From NCBI GenBank assembly GCA_023144895.1, contig JAGLEV010000046.1, forward strand, positions 1-37,837: 37,837 nucleotides of DNA, read 5' to 3'. A program made the position numbers and the translations under genes. This document shows, one piece after another, positions 19,581 to 30,937 of the stretch. This stretch comes from Thiotrichaceae bacterium. GTDB taxonomy: Bacteria; Pseudomonadota; Gammaproteobacteria; Thiotrichales; Thiotrichaceae. Every line of letters begins with the position of its first letter. Within the stretch, counting starts at the first letter, position 1. The notes under the pieces are model-generated. The model made no database searches. It was not told the DNA's origin and was given only the letters and a program-made list of their open reading frames with translations.

Positions 19581-20168
19581 TTATAAATTAAGGAAGTCAT
19601 CCTCTTCATCATCATCATTTTCTTCAGGTTCCTTTGGAGGTGCAGGAGCTGGAATATTATTACCACCTTTTTGGCTTGGTGCCTTAGTACCAGTATTTTC
19701 ATGTGTTGCCATAAGATCTTCAATAGACTCTAAATCGACAATACCTAATACTTTATCAACCAGTTCTCCATTAGGATCAATAATATAGGTTGTTGGAATA
19801 ACCATTAAAATACCAAAGGCATTGATTGTACTTTCTTGTACTGGTGCCACTAAATAATTAATTTTATATCTTTTAGAAAAAGTAATAAGATCAGGAAGAT
19901 CCGAACCACCAGCATCAAAACCTAATATCGCCACCTCTTTTTTATGTTTGTTTGTAAATTTAATTAGGTCAGGGATTTCTTCTAAACAAGGGCTACAATA
20001 GGTTCCCCAGTAATTTGCTAGTACCCACTTTCCTCGGTAATCAGATAATTTATGGGATTGTCCCTTAATATCCTTAAAAGTAAAATCTTCGGCTAACTCT
20101 GCTGAGGCAGAATTGACCAAGCCAAAAATGAGTAGAAAAGTGATGACTATTATCTTTTGTAATTGCAT
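19581..20168 (-). CDS. Exported TlpA-like thioredoxin-fold protein
   Basis: A 195-residue periplasmic (or membrane-tethered) thiol-disulfide protein. The signal peptide ends NSASA. The thioredoxin fold shows FTFKDIKGQSHKLSDYRGKW and the active site WGTYCSPC with Cys58 and Cys61, the cis-proline region IPTTYIIDPNG, and YLVAPVQ. This matches TlpA/ResA-type reductases. The last ~35 residues are an unusual Pro-then-Asp/Glu-rich tail (EENDDDEEDDFLNL), probably disordered. AGGA lies upstream of the ATG. It is divergent from arsC and has no operon partner, so its substrate is unknown. Confidence 0.88.
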   Translation of the reverse strand: MQLQKIIVITFLLIFGLVNSASAELAEDFTFKDIKGQSHKLSDYRGKWVLANYWGTYCSPCLEEIPDLIKFTNKHKKEVAILGFDAGGSDLPDLITFSKRYKINYLVAPVQESTINAFGILMVIPTTYIIDPNGELVDKVLGIVDLESIEDLMATHENTGTKAPSQKGGNNIPAPAPPKEPEENDDDEEDDFLNL

Positions 20169-20243
20169 AGATATCCTATTGCTAGTCCCTAGTATTATGA
20201 GTGATAACGTGACGATTGTGACTTTAGACGCGTAGATTGTCAG

Positions 20244-20272
20244 TTGTAATTATCATTCACACTTACTAGAAT
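20244..20272 (+). promoter_or_regulatory. Promoter for arsC-wrbA-DUF2069
   Basis: TTGTAA (20244-20249), 17-base spacer, TAGAAT (20267-20272). Transcription would start near 20279, 24 bases before the arsC start. Confidence 0.5.
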
Positions 20273-20302
20273 ACAGGTTTTAAATTTGACAGAGTAGACC
20301 CC

Positions 20303-21614
<1,312 letters not shown>

Positions 21615-21816
21615 GTCTCATTATTTTAATAGAGTGTTAATTTTCCTTTATCGTATTGCTTTAAATATTGTTTTGTAAGTTGACAGCAAAGCTTATATTT
21701 TTTCTAAGTCGCTGTACTATAACTATATTTCCCTTTTTAATAAAAACACCTCTGATTAAATAAAATATCTCTGACTAATCATCGTTAGAGTTTATCTTTC
21801 TGCTAGGGTTAATGCT

Positions 21817-23181
21817 ATGTCTGAATCAATTGAATCTTTGAAAATCCCACCTCATTCTATTGAGGCTGAACAAGCTATTATTGGAGGGCTTTTGCTTGAC
21901 AGTGAGGCATGGGATAAAGTGGCTGATAGAGTGGTGGAAACTGACTTTTATCGTCAGGATCATCGCCTAATCTTTCGCTCAATTGTGCATTTAGCCGAAG
22001 AGCATAAGCCTTATGATGCAGTGACTTTATCAGACTGGCTAGATGCTCGTGGTGATCTTGAGAATGCCGGTGGCTTGGCCTACTTAGGGACTTTGGCAAA
22101 AGATGTTCCTAGTGCTGCTAATATTCATGCTTATGCTGATATTGTTCGTGAAAAATCCATTTTACGTCGATTGATTTCAGTGGGGACAGAGATTAGCGAG
22201 ATGGGGTTTAATCCAGGAGAAAAGGATAGTCGGTCTATTTTAGATATTGCTGAAAGCAAGATCTTTGAGATAGCTGATTTGGGTATTCGTCAAGAACAAG
22301 GCTTCCGTCCTATTAATAAGATACTCAAAAAGACATTAGCACAAATTGATGAATTGGGTAAACAGAGTGAAGGTATTACGGGTGTCCCTACAGGCTATGA
22401 GGAGTTAGATGCGTTAACTAATGGCTTGCAAAAAGGGGATTTAGTGATTGTGGCAGGTCGTCCATCAATGGGTAAAACAACATTAGCGATGAATATTGCA
22501 GAGTATGCCGCCGCGAATAAAAAAATCCCCACGGCTATTTTTAGTCTGGAAATGCCCGGAGAGCAACTTGCTATGCGCTTGCTTTCTTCTATGGGCAGAA
22601 TTGATCAAACCCGACTTAGAAATGGTCGCTTACTTGACGATGATTGGCCGCGTATTTCATCTGCTGTAAAGATTTTTTCTGAAGTGCCATTATTTATTGA
22701 TGATAGTGCAGGCTTGTCTCCTAATGAAGTTCGAGCGCGTGCAAGACGTTTAGTGCGTGAGCACGGTAGTCTTGGTTTGATTGTATTGGATTATCTACAA
22801 TTAATGCAGGGCAATTTTGGCACGACTGAAAATAGAGCAACAGAAGTTTCAGCCATTTCTCGTTCTTTAAAAGCACTTGCTAAAGAGTTAGACCTTCCAA
22901 TTGTTGTGCTATCACAGCTTAATCGTAGCTTAGAGCAGAGACCCAATAAGCGACCGATTATGTCTGATTTACGTGAATCAGGTGCGATTGAGCAGGATGC
23001 TGATGTGATTATGTTTATCTATCGTGATGAAGTTTATAATCAAGAAACTGAAAATAAAGGTATGGCTGAGGTGATTATTGGTAAGCAAAGGAATGGCCCT
23101 ACTGGTACTGCTCAACTCACTTTCCTCGGTAAATATACTCGCTTCGAGAATTTCACACCCAATATATTTGCTCCTGAATAA
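21817..23181 (+). CDS. dnaB: Replicative DNA helicase DnaB
   Basis: Hexameric 5'-3' helicase that unwinds the fork and recruits primase. The 454 residues contain the N-terminal collar (PPHSIEAEQAIIGGLLLD), linker, and the RecA-like motor: Walker A AGRPSMGKT (213-221), Walker B LIVLDYLQLM, the SRSLKALAKEL arginine-finger region and SDLRESGAIEQDADVI. AGGG stands upstream of the ATG. The stop overlaps the alr start (TAATG), the same dnaB-alr pairing as in Escherichia coli. No intein or insertion is visible. Confidence 0.98.
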   Translation: MSESIESLKIPPHSIEAEQAIIGGLLLDSEAWDKVADRVVETDFYRQDHRLIFRSIVHLAEEHKPYDAVTLSDWLDARGDLENAGGLAYLGTLAKDVPSAANIHAYADIVREKSILRRLISVGTEISEMGFNPGEKDSRSILDIAESKIFEIADLGIRQEQGFRPINKILKKTLAQIDELGKQSEGITGVPTGYEELDALTNGLQKGDLVIVAGRPSMGKTTLAMNIAEYAAANKKIPTAIFSLEMPGEQLAMRLLSSMGRIDQTRLRNGRLLDDDWPRISSAVKIFSEVPLFIDDSAGLSPNEVRARARRLVREHGSLGLIVLDYLQLMQGNFGTTENRATEVSAISRSLKALAKELDLPIVVLSQLNRSLEQRPNKRPIMSDLRESGAIEQDADVIMFIYRDEVYNQETENKGMAEVIIGKQRNGPTGTAQLTFLGKYTRFENFTPNIFAPE

Positions 23182-24257
23182 TGACTCGGCTTGCACGACT
23201 AAGAGTTCATTCTAAGGCATTACAACATAATATTATGGTTGCTAAAAAACATGCACCAGATGCTAACGTGATGGTGGCTGTGAAAGCGAATGCCTATGGT
23301 CATGGTGGATTGCAAACTGCAAAAATATGCCAAAATTATTGTGATGGCTTTATGGTTGCTAGCTTGTATGAAGGGATTGTCTTACGACAACAGGGTATTA
23401 TTTTACCGATATTATCGATTCAAGGGTTTTCTAGTGCTGATGATATAAAAGAAGCAATTCAGTATAATATTCGTTGTGTTATCCATAGTTTATCACAGCT
23501 AGTCTTGCTAGAGTCTCATCCAGAATCTGCCAGCAACCTAAAAATTACTCTAAAAATTGATACTGGAATGCATCGTTTAGGGCTTGCCCCTGAGTCTGTT
23601 GCATCAAGTTATCAACGAATTAAAAGTCTTGTTAGTGTGAATTCATCCGTTTGGTTAATGTCTCACCTTGCCTGCGCTGATGAATTAGAGAATGATTACA
23701 CTCGACAACAACAAGACTGTTTTAATCAACTGACTGAATCTATTGATGCTTCTAAGTCATTAGCCAATTCAGCAGCCATTTTAGGCTGGGAAAACATGCA
23801 ATATGATTGGGTGCGACCAGGGATTATGATTTATGGAAGTTCTCCCTTTGCAACGCATAGCGCTATAGAGCTTGGCTTACAGGCGGCAATGACCTTTGAG
23901 GCTCCTTTGATTACAATCCAGCAATTAAATAAAGGGGATGCCATTGGTTATGGTCAAACATGGCAATGCCCTGAAGATAGGTTGGTGGGTATTGTGGCAT
24001 GTGGTTATGGTGATGGCTACCCACGCCATGCCCCATCAGGCACAGTCGTGAGTGTCAATCAGCAACGAACCCAAATTATTGGAAGAGTTTCAATGGATGT
24101 GATTGTGATTGATCTGCATAATATTCAAGCTGAAATAGGTGATTGGGTTGAGTGCTGGGGAGAAAATATTGCAGTGGATGATGTTGCATTGAGTGCAGGA
24201 ACAATTAGTTATGAACTGCTGTGTTCTGCTGGGCGTGCTGTTGCTGTTTATGAGTAA
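23181..24257 (+). CDS. alr: Alanine racemase
   Basis: PLP enzyme that makes D-alanine for peptidoglycan. The 358 residues show Lys35 (PLP Schiff base) in AVKANAYGHGG, the IDTGMHRLG barrel strand, GYGQTW (substrate contact) and the opposite catalytic Tyr276 in ACGYGDGYPRHA, followed by GRVSMDVIVIDL. Full length. It is translationally coupled to dnaB through a TAATG overlap. Confidence 0.97.
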   Translation: MTRLARLRVHSKALQHNIMVAKKHAPDANVMVAVKANAYGHGGLQTAKICQNYCDGFMVASLYEGIVLRQQGIILPILSIQGFSSADDIKEAIQYNIRCVIHSLSQLVLLESHPESASNLKITLKIDTGMHRLGLAPESVASSYQRIKSLVSVNSSVWLMSHLACADELENDYTRQQQDCFNQLTESIDASKSLANSAAILGWENMQYDWVRPGIMIYGSSPFATHSAIELGLQAAMTFEAPLITIQQLNKGDAIGYGQTWQCPEDRLVGIVACGYGDGYPRHAPSGTVVSVNQQRTQIIGRVSMDVIVIDLHNIQAEIGDWVECWGENIAVDDVALSAGTISYELLCSAGRAVAVYE

Positions 24258-24260
24258 TGA

Positions 24261-24347
24261 AAATATCACAAAAGAATTAACCGTTTCTGCTAGATTTTAG
24301 CTGGTTGATAGTACGTCATTCTTCTAAAAAAAATAAATATCACAAAA
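24261..24347. repeat. 13-bp direct repeat after alr
   Basis: AAATATCACAAAA occurs at 24261-24273 and again at 24335-24347, 74 bases apart, in the short gap after alr. With this AT content chance cannot be excluded. Confidence 0.3.
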
Positions 24348-24422
24348 TCTTAGAGTCTTCTGTAATGTGGCTTATGGAGGTTAATCAATAGGAACTGCAA
24401 AAGAATCACTATGAACTGATTA

Positions 24423-24767
24423 TTAAGCATACTTTGCAAAATCATGAATAGTATTAATATCCTTTATATCCGTCATTTTAATACCTTTAGCCTCAATTTG
24501 TTGTTTAATATCTCTAAAAGCATCCGCTAAGATGCCTTCCTCTTGCTTGGGAGGTTCATAAGTAAACAAGCTTTTTTCAGTTGACACTAATTGAGAGCGA
24601 ATCAACTGGTTCATCGTTGATAACCAGTGTAAACCATGATCTATCAGTTGCTTAGATTGTGTATGTCGAAAGTAAATGGGTTTAATAAGTGCTGGATTAG
24701 TATCACTTGTGACAAAAGGAAATGTTGCTGAATAATGATTATAATGTCCATTCATGTAAATAGCCAT
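24423..24767 (-). CDS. Small hypothetical protein
   Basis: A 114-residue soluble frame that I do not recognise. It begins MAIYMNGHYNHYSATF, has a central helix-prone part (LIDHGLHWLSTMNQLIRSQL) and an acidic/basic C-terminal helix. There is no signal peptide, cysteine or known motif, and no clear ribosome site before ATG 24767 or ATG 24755. It is on the opposite strand to both neighbours (alr and purL). Amino-acid composition looks coding rather than random, but it could be an orphan gene or a remnant. Confidence 0.45.
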   Translation of the reverse strand: MAIYMNGHYNHYSATFPFVTSDTNPALIKPIYFRHTQSKQLIDHGLHWLSTMNQLIRSQLVSTEKSLFTYEPPKQEEGILADAFRDIKQQIEAKGIKMTDIKDINTIHDFAKYA

Positions 24768-25030
24768 AATGTGGTAATTTAGTCCACAGAGGCAATGAGA
24801 ATTGCTGATAAAATCTACTTTAGGCTTCGTTCAAATTTAAGCAATGAGGTGATAATAATTCTTGTATGAATTTAGAGTTGATACCCATGCTAAAACCACA
24901 GAAATGATCCATTACAAAACTATTTTAGTTCTTCAATAAAGTGATTCCTAAATTTATTTAAATCAGCCTTTGGTCAGAGAGGATGAATGGATTATTATGA
25001 GCACTTGATTCTAACTATTGATGACTCCCC

Positions 25031-28000
25031 ATGATCATTTTTACTGGTAGTAATGCTTTATCTCCCTTTCGCCAACAGAAACTTCTTTCTGGATTACAGG
25101 CGAGTATTCCTGAAATCACGGGCATCACAGCTCGTTTTGAACATTTTGTTCATGCTCATGTGGTACTTAATAATAATCAGCAGCAACGTTTACAGCAATT
25201 ATTTGATTATGGTGAGTTCCAAGCAGAAGCATCAGAGGGGCACTTAGTCTTAGTCACTCCACGACCTGGAACCATCTCTCCTTGGTCAAGTAAAGCAACT
25301 GATATTATTCACAATGCAGGTTTAACCGATGTCATAAGAGTAGAGCGTGGGACGAGCTTTTTCTTGCAGGCTAGTAAGACATTAAGTGAAGCGGATATAA
25401 AAATACTAGAGCCATTGCTACATGATCGAATGATGGAAGTACTTTGGACACACAGAGAACAAGCCGAGGCTTTATTTGCTGAAGTGAAACCTGCGACTTT
25501 GCGTACTGTCGATATTTCTAGTGATGCACAAGGGGCTTTGGGTGAAGCAAATAAACATTGGGGGCTCGCACTTTCTGATGATGAAATTGAATACTTAGCA
25601 GAGCGTTACAGTGAGCTAGGTCGTGATCCTAGTGATATTGAGCTGATGATGTTTGCACAAGCGAACTCTGAACATTGTCGCCATAAAATCTTTAATGCGG
25701 ATTGGTTAATTGATGGTAAAGAGCAAGAAAAATCGCTCTTTGCAATGATTCGTAATACCTATAAGCATGCACCAGAAGGCGTATTGTCAGCCTATAGTGA
25801 TAATTCTTCCGTGGTTAAAGGTAGTGAGGGTACACGCTTTTTTCCAAAGAATGCTAATGGTGAATACCATTTTACGGAAGAGCCTGTTCATATCATAATG
25901 AAGGTTGAAACACATAATCATCCTACCGCCATTTCACCTTTTCCTGGTGCTGCAACGGGCTCAGGTGGGGAGATACGAGATGAAGGAGCGACAGGTAATG
26001 GCTCTAAGCCCAAAGCAGGTTTAAGTGGTTATTCTGTATCAAATCTACGTATTCCTGAGTATGAAATGGCATGGGAACGTGATTTTGGTCGACCGAGTCG
26101 TATTGTTTCTGCCTTGGATATTATGATTGAGGCTCCAATTGGTGCGGCGGCATTTAATAATGAGTTTGGTCGCCCTAATATTTGTGGCTATTTTCGTACC
26201 TATGAGGCAGAGGTTGAAGGGCCTTCGGGTAGGGAGCTACGAGGTTATCACAAGCCGATTATGTTAGCAGGGGGTATGGGCAATATTCGGGAGGGTAATA
26301 TTGAGAAAAATGATATTCCTGAAGGCACACCCATTATTGTTTTAGGCGGTCCCGCAATGTTGATTGGTCTAGGAGGTGGTGCGGCTTCTTCAATGACCAG
26401 TGGTTCTAGCTGTGAAGATCTTGATTTTGCTTCAGTGCAACGGGGTAATCCTGAGATGGAACGTCGTTGTCAGGAAGTGATTGACCGCTGTGTCTCGCTG
26501 GGTGATGACACACCCGTTTTGTCGATTCATGATATTGGTGCTGGTGGTTTGTCAAATGCCGTGCCAGAAATTATTAATGATGCAGGGCGGGGCGGAGTCT
26601 TTGAATTACGTCGTGTGCCTAATGATGAGATGAGTATGTCACCGATGGAAATTTGGTGTAATGAGGCACAAGAGCGCTATGTGCTAGCAATCGATGTTGA
26701 AAAACTGGATATTTTTAAACAGATTTGTGAGCGTGAACGTGCAGTTTATGCCGTCATTGGTAAAGCCACCAATGAGCAAAAATTACAAGTTTCTGATGAA
26801 TTGTTTGGTAATAATCCTGTTAACATTCCAATGGATGTCTTGTTTGGCAAAGCCCCTAAAATGTTACGCGATGTACATCATAAAACCTTCCATAAAGAGG
26901 AAATTTATTGTGATATAGCAAGCTATGATGAGGCGGTTGAGCGCATCTTACGTTTGCCTGTGGTTGCCTCTAAATCTTTCTTAATTACTATTGGTGATCG
27001 TACGGTAACGGGTATGGTGCATCGTGATCAAATGGTTGGACCTTGGCAAGTACCTGTTGCCGATGTGGCAGTAACAATGTCAGATTATACGGGTTATACA
27101 GGTGAAGCAATGGCACTGGGCGAGCGTACACCCATTGCGTTAGTTAATGCTCCTGCCTCGGGTCGTATGGCGATTGGTGAGGCATTGACTAATATTGCTG
27201 CCACCAAGATTGATGGTCTTGCTGATATTCGTTTGTCAGCGAATTGGATGGCGGCGGCAGGTCATGAGGGCGAAGATGCTTTATTGTATGAGACAGTAAA
27301 AACAGTCGGTGAGGAAATGTGTCCTGCTTTAGGTTTAGCAATTCCTGTGGGTAAAGACTCTTTGTCAATGAAGAGTGTATGGGATGTTGGTGATGAATCA
27401 CGAGCAATGACAGCACCTTTATCCTTAATTATTACAGCCTTTGGTGTGGTTAGCGATGTACGTAAAACCTTAACGCCAGAATTGCGTACTGATCAAGGTG
27501 ATACCGACTTAATTCTGATTGATCTGGGTAAAGGTCAAAACCGCATGGCTGCGAGTGCCTTCTCACAGGTTTATTCGCAAGTAGGGCACCAAGCACCCGA
27601 TATTAAAGACTTCCCTTTGTTAAAGCACTTCTTCGATAGTATTCAATTGCTTAATAAAGAGGAATTATTGCTGGCTTATCATGATCGTTCAGATGGTGGT
27701 TTGTTGGCGACAGTGTGTGAAATGGCGTTTGCAGCACATACAGGAGTGAAAATTTACTTAGATGATGTTGGTGATGAGCCAGGTCCTGCACTCTTTAGTG
27801 AAGAATTGGGTGCAGTGATTCAGGTACATCACTCAGAGACAGAAGATGTTTTATCACTATTACGTGAAGCAGGCTTAGGTCGCTATAGTCATGTCATTGG
27901 TCAGTTGACAGATAATGATCAAATATCCTTTAGTTGGGGTGGTGAGAATATTTATCAAGCTGAACGAACTAAGTTGCAATCTTTTTGGATGGAGACTTCT

Positions 28001-28918
28001 TATCGAATGCAGGCATTACGTGATAATGCTGATTGTGCTGAACAAGAGTTTAGCGCGTTATTTGATGAAGGAGATCATGGCATTATTGCGAAGCCAACCT
28101 TTATTTTGGATGAGGATGTTACCGCACCTTATATTAATATTGCAAAGCCAAAAATGGCGGTTTTGCGAGAGCAGGGTGTGAATGGACAGGTTGAAATGGC
28201 GGCGGCTTTTGATAAAGCAGGCTTCCAAGCACATGATGTTCATATGACTGATATTATTGAAGGTCGTGTTAGCTTGAGTGACTTTTCAGGTTTAGTCGCT
28301 TGTGGTGGTTTTTCTTATGGTGATGTGTTGGGTGCGGGTGGAGGCTGGGCAAAAACTATTTTACAAAATACACAGGCAAAAGATGAATTTTCAGCTTTCT
28401 TTGCTAGGGATGATATCTTTGGTTTAGGGGTTTGTAATGGCTGTCAGATGTTTTCACAATTAACTGAAATCATTCCTAATACAGATCATTGGCCACGATT
28501 CCATAAAAATACCTCAGAACAATTTGAGGCACGTTTATCAACCGTTGAGATTGGTGAGTCTCCTTCTATCTTGTTGAAAGGTATGGAAGGATCACAGTTG
28601 CCGATTGCTGTAGCACATGGTGAAGGGCGAGTCGTTTTTAAGTCAAAGGCTGATCAGGATAAAGCGATACAAAGTAATCTCGTTAGCCTGCGTTATGTCG
28701 ACCACTATGGTAATGCGACTGAACGTTATCCTTATAATCCTAATGGCTCAGTGGATGGTGTTACGGGGCTGACTACGGAAGATGGTCGATTCACCATTAT
28801 GATGCCACATCCTGAGCGCTTGTTTAGAGCAGTACAATATTCTTGGAAACCTGATAGCTGGGAAGGTGAGGGTGCTTGGTTGCGGATGTTCCGCAATGCA
28901 CGTGTTTTTGTGGGGTAG
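25031..28918 (+). CDS. purL: Phosphoribosylformylglycinamidine synthase
   Basis: Fourth step of purine synthesis: FGAR plus glutamine and ATP gives FGAM. At 1295 residues it is the large single-chain form of Proteobacteria, holding an N-terminal PurS-like part, two AIR-synthase-like halves and a C-terminal class I amidotransferase. Landmarks are [88 protein letters not shown], the nucleophile Cys in [10 protein letters not shown], and the late [11 protein letters not shown]. No ribosome site is obvious before ATG 25031 but the N terminus aligns with known PurL. It is a monocistronic unit; no PurR-like box was recognised upstream. Confidence 0.98.
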   Translation: MIIFTGSNALSPFRQQKLLSGLQASIPEITGITARFEHFVHAHVVLNNNQQQRLQQLFDYGEFQAEASEGHLVLVTPRPGTISPWSSKATDIIHNAGLTDVIRVERGTSFFLQASKTLSEADIKILEPLLHDRMMEVLWTHREQAEALFAEVKPATLRTVDISSDAQGALGEANKHWGLALSDDEIEYLAERYSELGRDPSDIELMMFAQANSEHCRHKIFNADWLIDGKEQEKSLFAMIRNTYKHAPEGVLSAYSDNSSVVKGSEGTRFFPKNANGEYHFTEEPVHIIMKVETHNHPTAISPFPGAATGSGGEIRDEGATGNGSKPKAGLSGYSVSNLRIPEYEMAWERDFGRPSRIVSALDIMIEAPIGAAAFNNEFGRPNICGYFRTYEAEVEGPSGRELRGYHKPIMLAGGMGNIREGNIEKNDIPEGTPIIVLGGPAMLIGLGGGAASSMTSGSSCEDLDFASVQRGNPEMERRCQEVIDRCVSLGDDTPVLSIHDIGAGGLSNAVPEIINDAGRGGVFELRRVPNDEMSMSPMEIWCNEAQERYVLAIDVEKLDIFKQICERERAVYAVIGKATNEQKLQVSDELFGNNPVNIPMDVLFGKAPKMLRDVHHKTFHKEEIYCDIASYDEAVERILRLPVVASKSFLITIGDRTVTGMVHRDQMVGPWQVPVADVAVTMSDYTGYTGEAMALGERTPIALVNAPASGRMAIGEALTNIAATKIDGLADIRLSANWMAAAGHEGEDALLYETVKTVGEEMCPALGLAIPVGKDSLSMKSVWDVGDESRAMTAPLSLIITAFGVVSDVRKTLTPELRTDQGDTDLILIDLGKGQNRMAASAFSQVYSQVGHQAPDIKDFPLLKHFFDSIQLLNKEELLLAYHDRSDGGLLATVCEMAFAAHTGVKIYLDDVGDEPGPALFSEELGAVIQVHHSETEDVLSLLREAGLGRYSHVIGQLTDNDQISFSWGGENIYQAERTKLQSFWMETSYRMQALRDNADCAEQEFSALFDEGDHGIIAKPTFILDEDVTAPYINIAKPKMAVLREQGVNGQVEMAAAFDKAGFQAHDVHMTDIIEGRVSLSDFSGLVACGGFSYGDVLGAGGGWAKTILQNTQAKDEFSAFFARDDIFGLGVCNGCQMFSQLTEIIPNTDHWPRFHKNTSEQFEARLSTVEIGESPSILLKGMEGSQLPIAVAHGEGRVVFKSKADQDKAIQSNLVSLRYVDHYGNATERYPYNPNGSVDGVTGLTTEDGRFTIMMPHPERLFRAVQYSWKPDSWEGEGAWLRMFRNARVFVG

Positions 28919-28930
28919 TGGTTTGATTTT

Positions 28931-28959
28931 AGATTAGGCAGGTTGTTCCTGCCTAATCT
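28931..28959. repeat. Perfect 12-bp hairpin after purL
   Basis: AGATTAGGCAGG (28931-28942) and CCTGCCTAATCT (28948-28959) pair perfectly around TTGTT, 12 bases after the purL stop. Neither strand has a T tract next to it, so it is more likely an mRNA-stabilising 3' hairpin or a two-way block between the converging purL and the broken gene than a classic terminator. Confidence 0.6.
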
Positions 28960-29014
28960 GGCACAATATAGCATTAAGCTAAAGTCGGCTTAATAGGCTG
29001 GTAATAGAATTCAA

Positions 29015-30746
29015 TCATATCGAATGTGTCAAAGCAGACTGTTGTTCAATCAAAGTAATTAACTTATCCAATAATACTTTCTTCTCTGGGTTACTGACTT
29101 TATTCATCATCAATTTTGCACGCTTCAAGTCAAATAATTTAGCATAATTCTCAGTTAATAAAGTATAAGCCTTATCCTTTTCAGCAGGAGTCATCGCTTC
29201 TTTTTCAATGTATATATTGGCTTCTTCAAGAAAAATATGTGCATATTGGAAGTTAAGCTCTTCTCGTTGATCTTCACTTAATTGGATTAATGTTAATACC
29301 TTTTGTTTGCCTTCCTCTATTTTATGGGCGGCGGTATGTGCTGCTTCAAAATTTAGCTTGGCAGAGGGTTTATCTCCAAGTGCCAAATCAGATCAGCTCA
29401 AAATACCCATAATAAGTGATTTTTGTCGATCACTAAGTGATTCATCCTGACTAATAACGGCGATTTTATTTCGTAATACTTGTGCTTTTGTCTTCTTGGC
29501 ATTGTTCTTCAGTTGGAGATTTAATATTCTATTGAGTGCCAAGGATCTTAAATAAGCGTCTTTAATTTGATCACTTTCTTTAGAGGCTCTTTCAAACTCA
29601 TTACTCTTAATGTAAAGGCTAATCAGTTTATTGGTGAGTTTGACTAAATCTGCATCTTCACCAGAGCGAGCATTAGGATGAATTCCAAAGTCATCAAAAG
29701 ATTTTTTTCCAGTCTTCACTTCACTCCATGCTATTTTCTTTATAACCGCCTGCTTAATTTCTTGATTATCAATGGTACTAGCTACCGCTTTGATTTCATT
29801 AAAATTGAGGTTAACCTTGGGGTCTGACTCTGACTCCCTATACATATCTGACATAACCTCTAAAGCCGCTTTGTCTTCAGCAGGGAGTTGAGCCTTATTG
29901 CCAAGAATAGTACTAATATATTCAGGTGCTTCTTGCATTGATATAGGAGGAATGGAACCAGCAAACTTGCTATAAGGATTGCCTAGTTCTGATAGATCAT
30001 CCGTTAAGGGAGCTTGTCTTGCACTATTCATTTTAGGTACGATTAATTTATTCTGTTTGATACTTTGGGATGCTATTTTAGTATTTCCATCCGCTTGATT
30101 AATCTCTTCTTTATTTTTTTCAGTGATTCCTTCGCTATTATCTAAAGGAGGGCTTTGCTGATTTGAATAGAGGTATGTACTCACTATAAGAATAGAGATG
30201 CTAGCAATGGCTATCGCTAAGACATTGTTAAGTTTTTTCTTTGGTTCAAGTTCAAATTCATTATTTTTGCCTTCATGCCATTTGGTAGTGTTTTAACTTT
30301 TTTGTTTTGTTCTAACGCCTTTATCTGCTCCAGATCTTTTTTATGTTCTTGTTTGCGTTTTTGTGCCTCTAAGTACTTTTCTTTAACAATTCCACAACTA
30401 GAGCAAACCTGCATTTCTTCTCCATTGCTTTCCTGTTCTAAATCACAAGAAGGGCATTGGAATTTCTCAATAGAGTCTTCTTTTATGACGGGTTCAAGAG
30501 TCCATTCCTGTTGCAATGAGGTCTTTAGCCCTAGCTTATTAAATATTTGTTGGAAACGTTCAGCTTTTTCTTGGGGAAGCTCAGAGATAAGGATTTGAGG
30601 TTGCTGAGATGATTTAACCTTTTCTAACCGTTGTTCTAAGTCATCAGCATCGATTTGCAGCAACGAACTTAAATTATTGGCTAATTCACTAGGATTGTGT
30701 CTTGTTCTACGTTATCAAGCTGGAGTTCAAAGAGTTGCTCAGACAT
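29015..30746 (-). pseudogene. Broken gene: zinc-ribbon, membrane helix and helical-repeat protein
   Basis: Read from right to left, four open segments join into one ~577-residue protein if two missing bases and one stop are repaired. Segment 1 starts at ATG 30746 (MSEQLFELQLDNVEQDT) and must shift near 30692 into segment 2, which carries the ELPQEKAERFQQIFNKLGLK stretch and a C-x2-C...C-x2-C zinc ribbon ending CGIVKEKYLEAQ. A second shift between 30264 and 30294 (A runs on the coding strand) leads into segment 3, whose upstream extension encodes a membrane helix (LNNVLAIAIASISILIVSTY) followed by Ala/Leu helical repeats. An in-frame TGA (29393-29395) then interrupts a repeat that continues in the same frame as SDLALGDKPSAKLNFEAA to the stop at 29015. 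I infer gene decay; base-calling errors or recoding are the alternatives. The function of the intact family is not known to me. Confidence 0.7.
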
Positions 30747-30898
30747 AAGGAGGGTGCCATATTGTTATTATTAGAGATAGATTCCTTAATAGACAATACA
30801 GTAAATATCTTTATCAATCATATTTCAGTCGATGAAATGAATACTCACTTCCTGAATAAACAGTGGGGTATATTAACAAAATAGACAATGCGTCATTG

Positions 30899-30924
30899 AT
30901 CAGGGCAGGAGTGATCACCCTGAT
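30899..30924. repeat. Short dyad between the hypothetical gene and the broken gene
   Basis: ATCAGGG (30899-30905) and CCCTGAT (30918-30924) pair over a 12-base loop just downstream of the stop of the minus-strand gene ending at 30938. A weak terminator is possible, but the T run is poor. Confidence 0.35.
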
Positions 30925-30937
30925 TTATTCATCTTTA

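Noticed and set aside
24768-25030. PurR-type operator upstream of purL
   Set aside because: No sequence resembling the ACGCAAACGTTTGCGT consensus was seen.
29393-29395. TGA read as selenocysteine
   Set aside because: No selenoprotein-like context, no recognised downstream SECIS-like stem, and two frameshifts in the same gene make decay more likely.
30264-30294. Programmed ribosomal frameshift
   Set aside because: A runs are present on the coding strand but no canonical X-XXY-YYZ heptamer with a downstream stem was identified, and a second shift plus a stop occur in the same gene.
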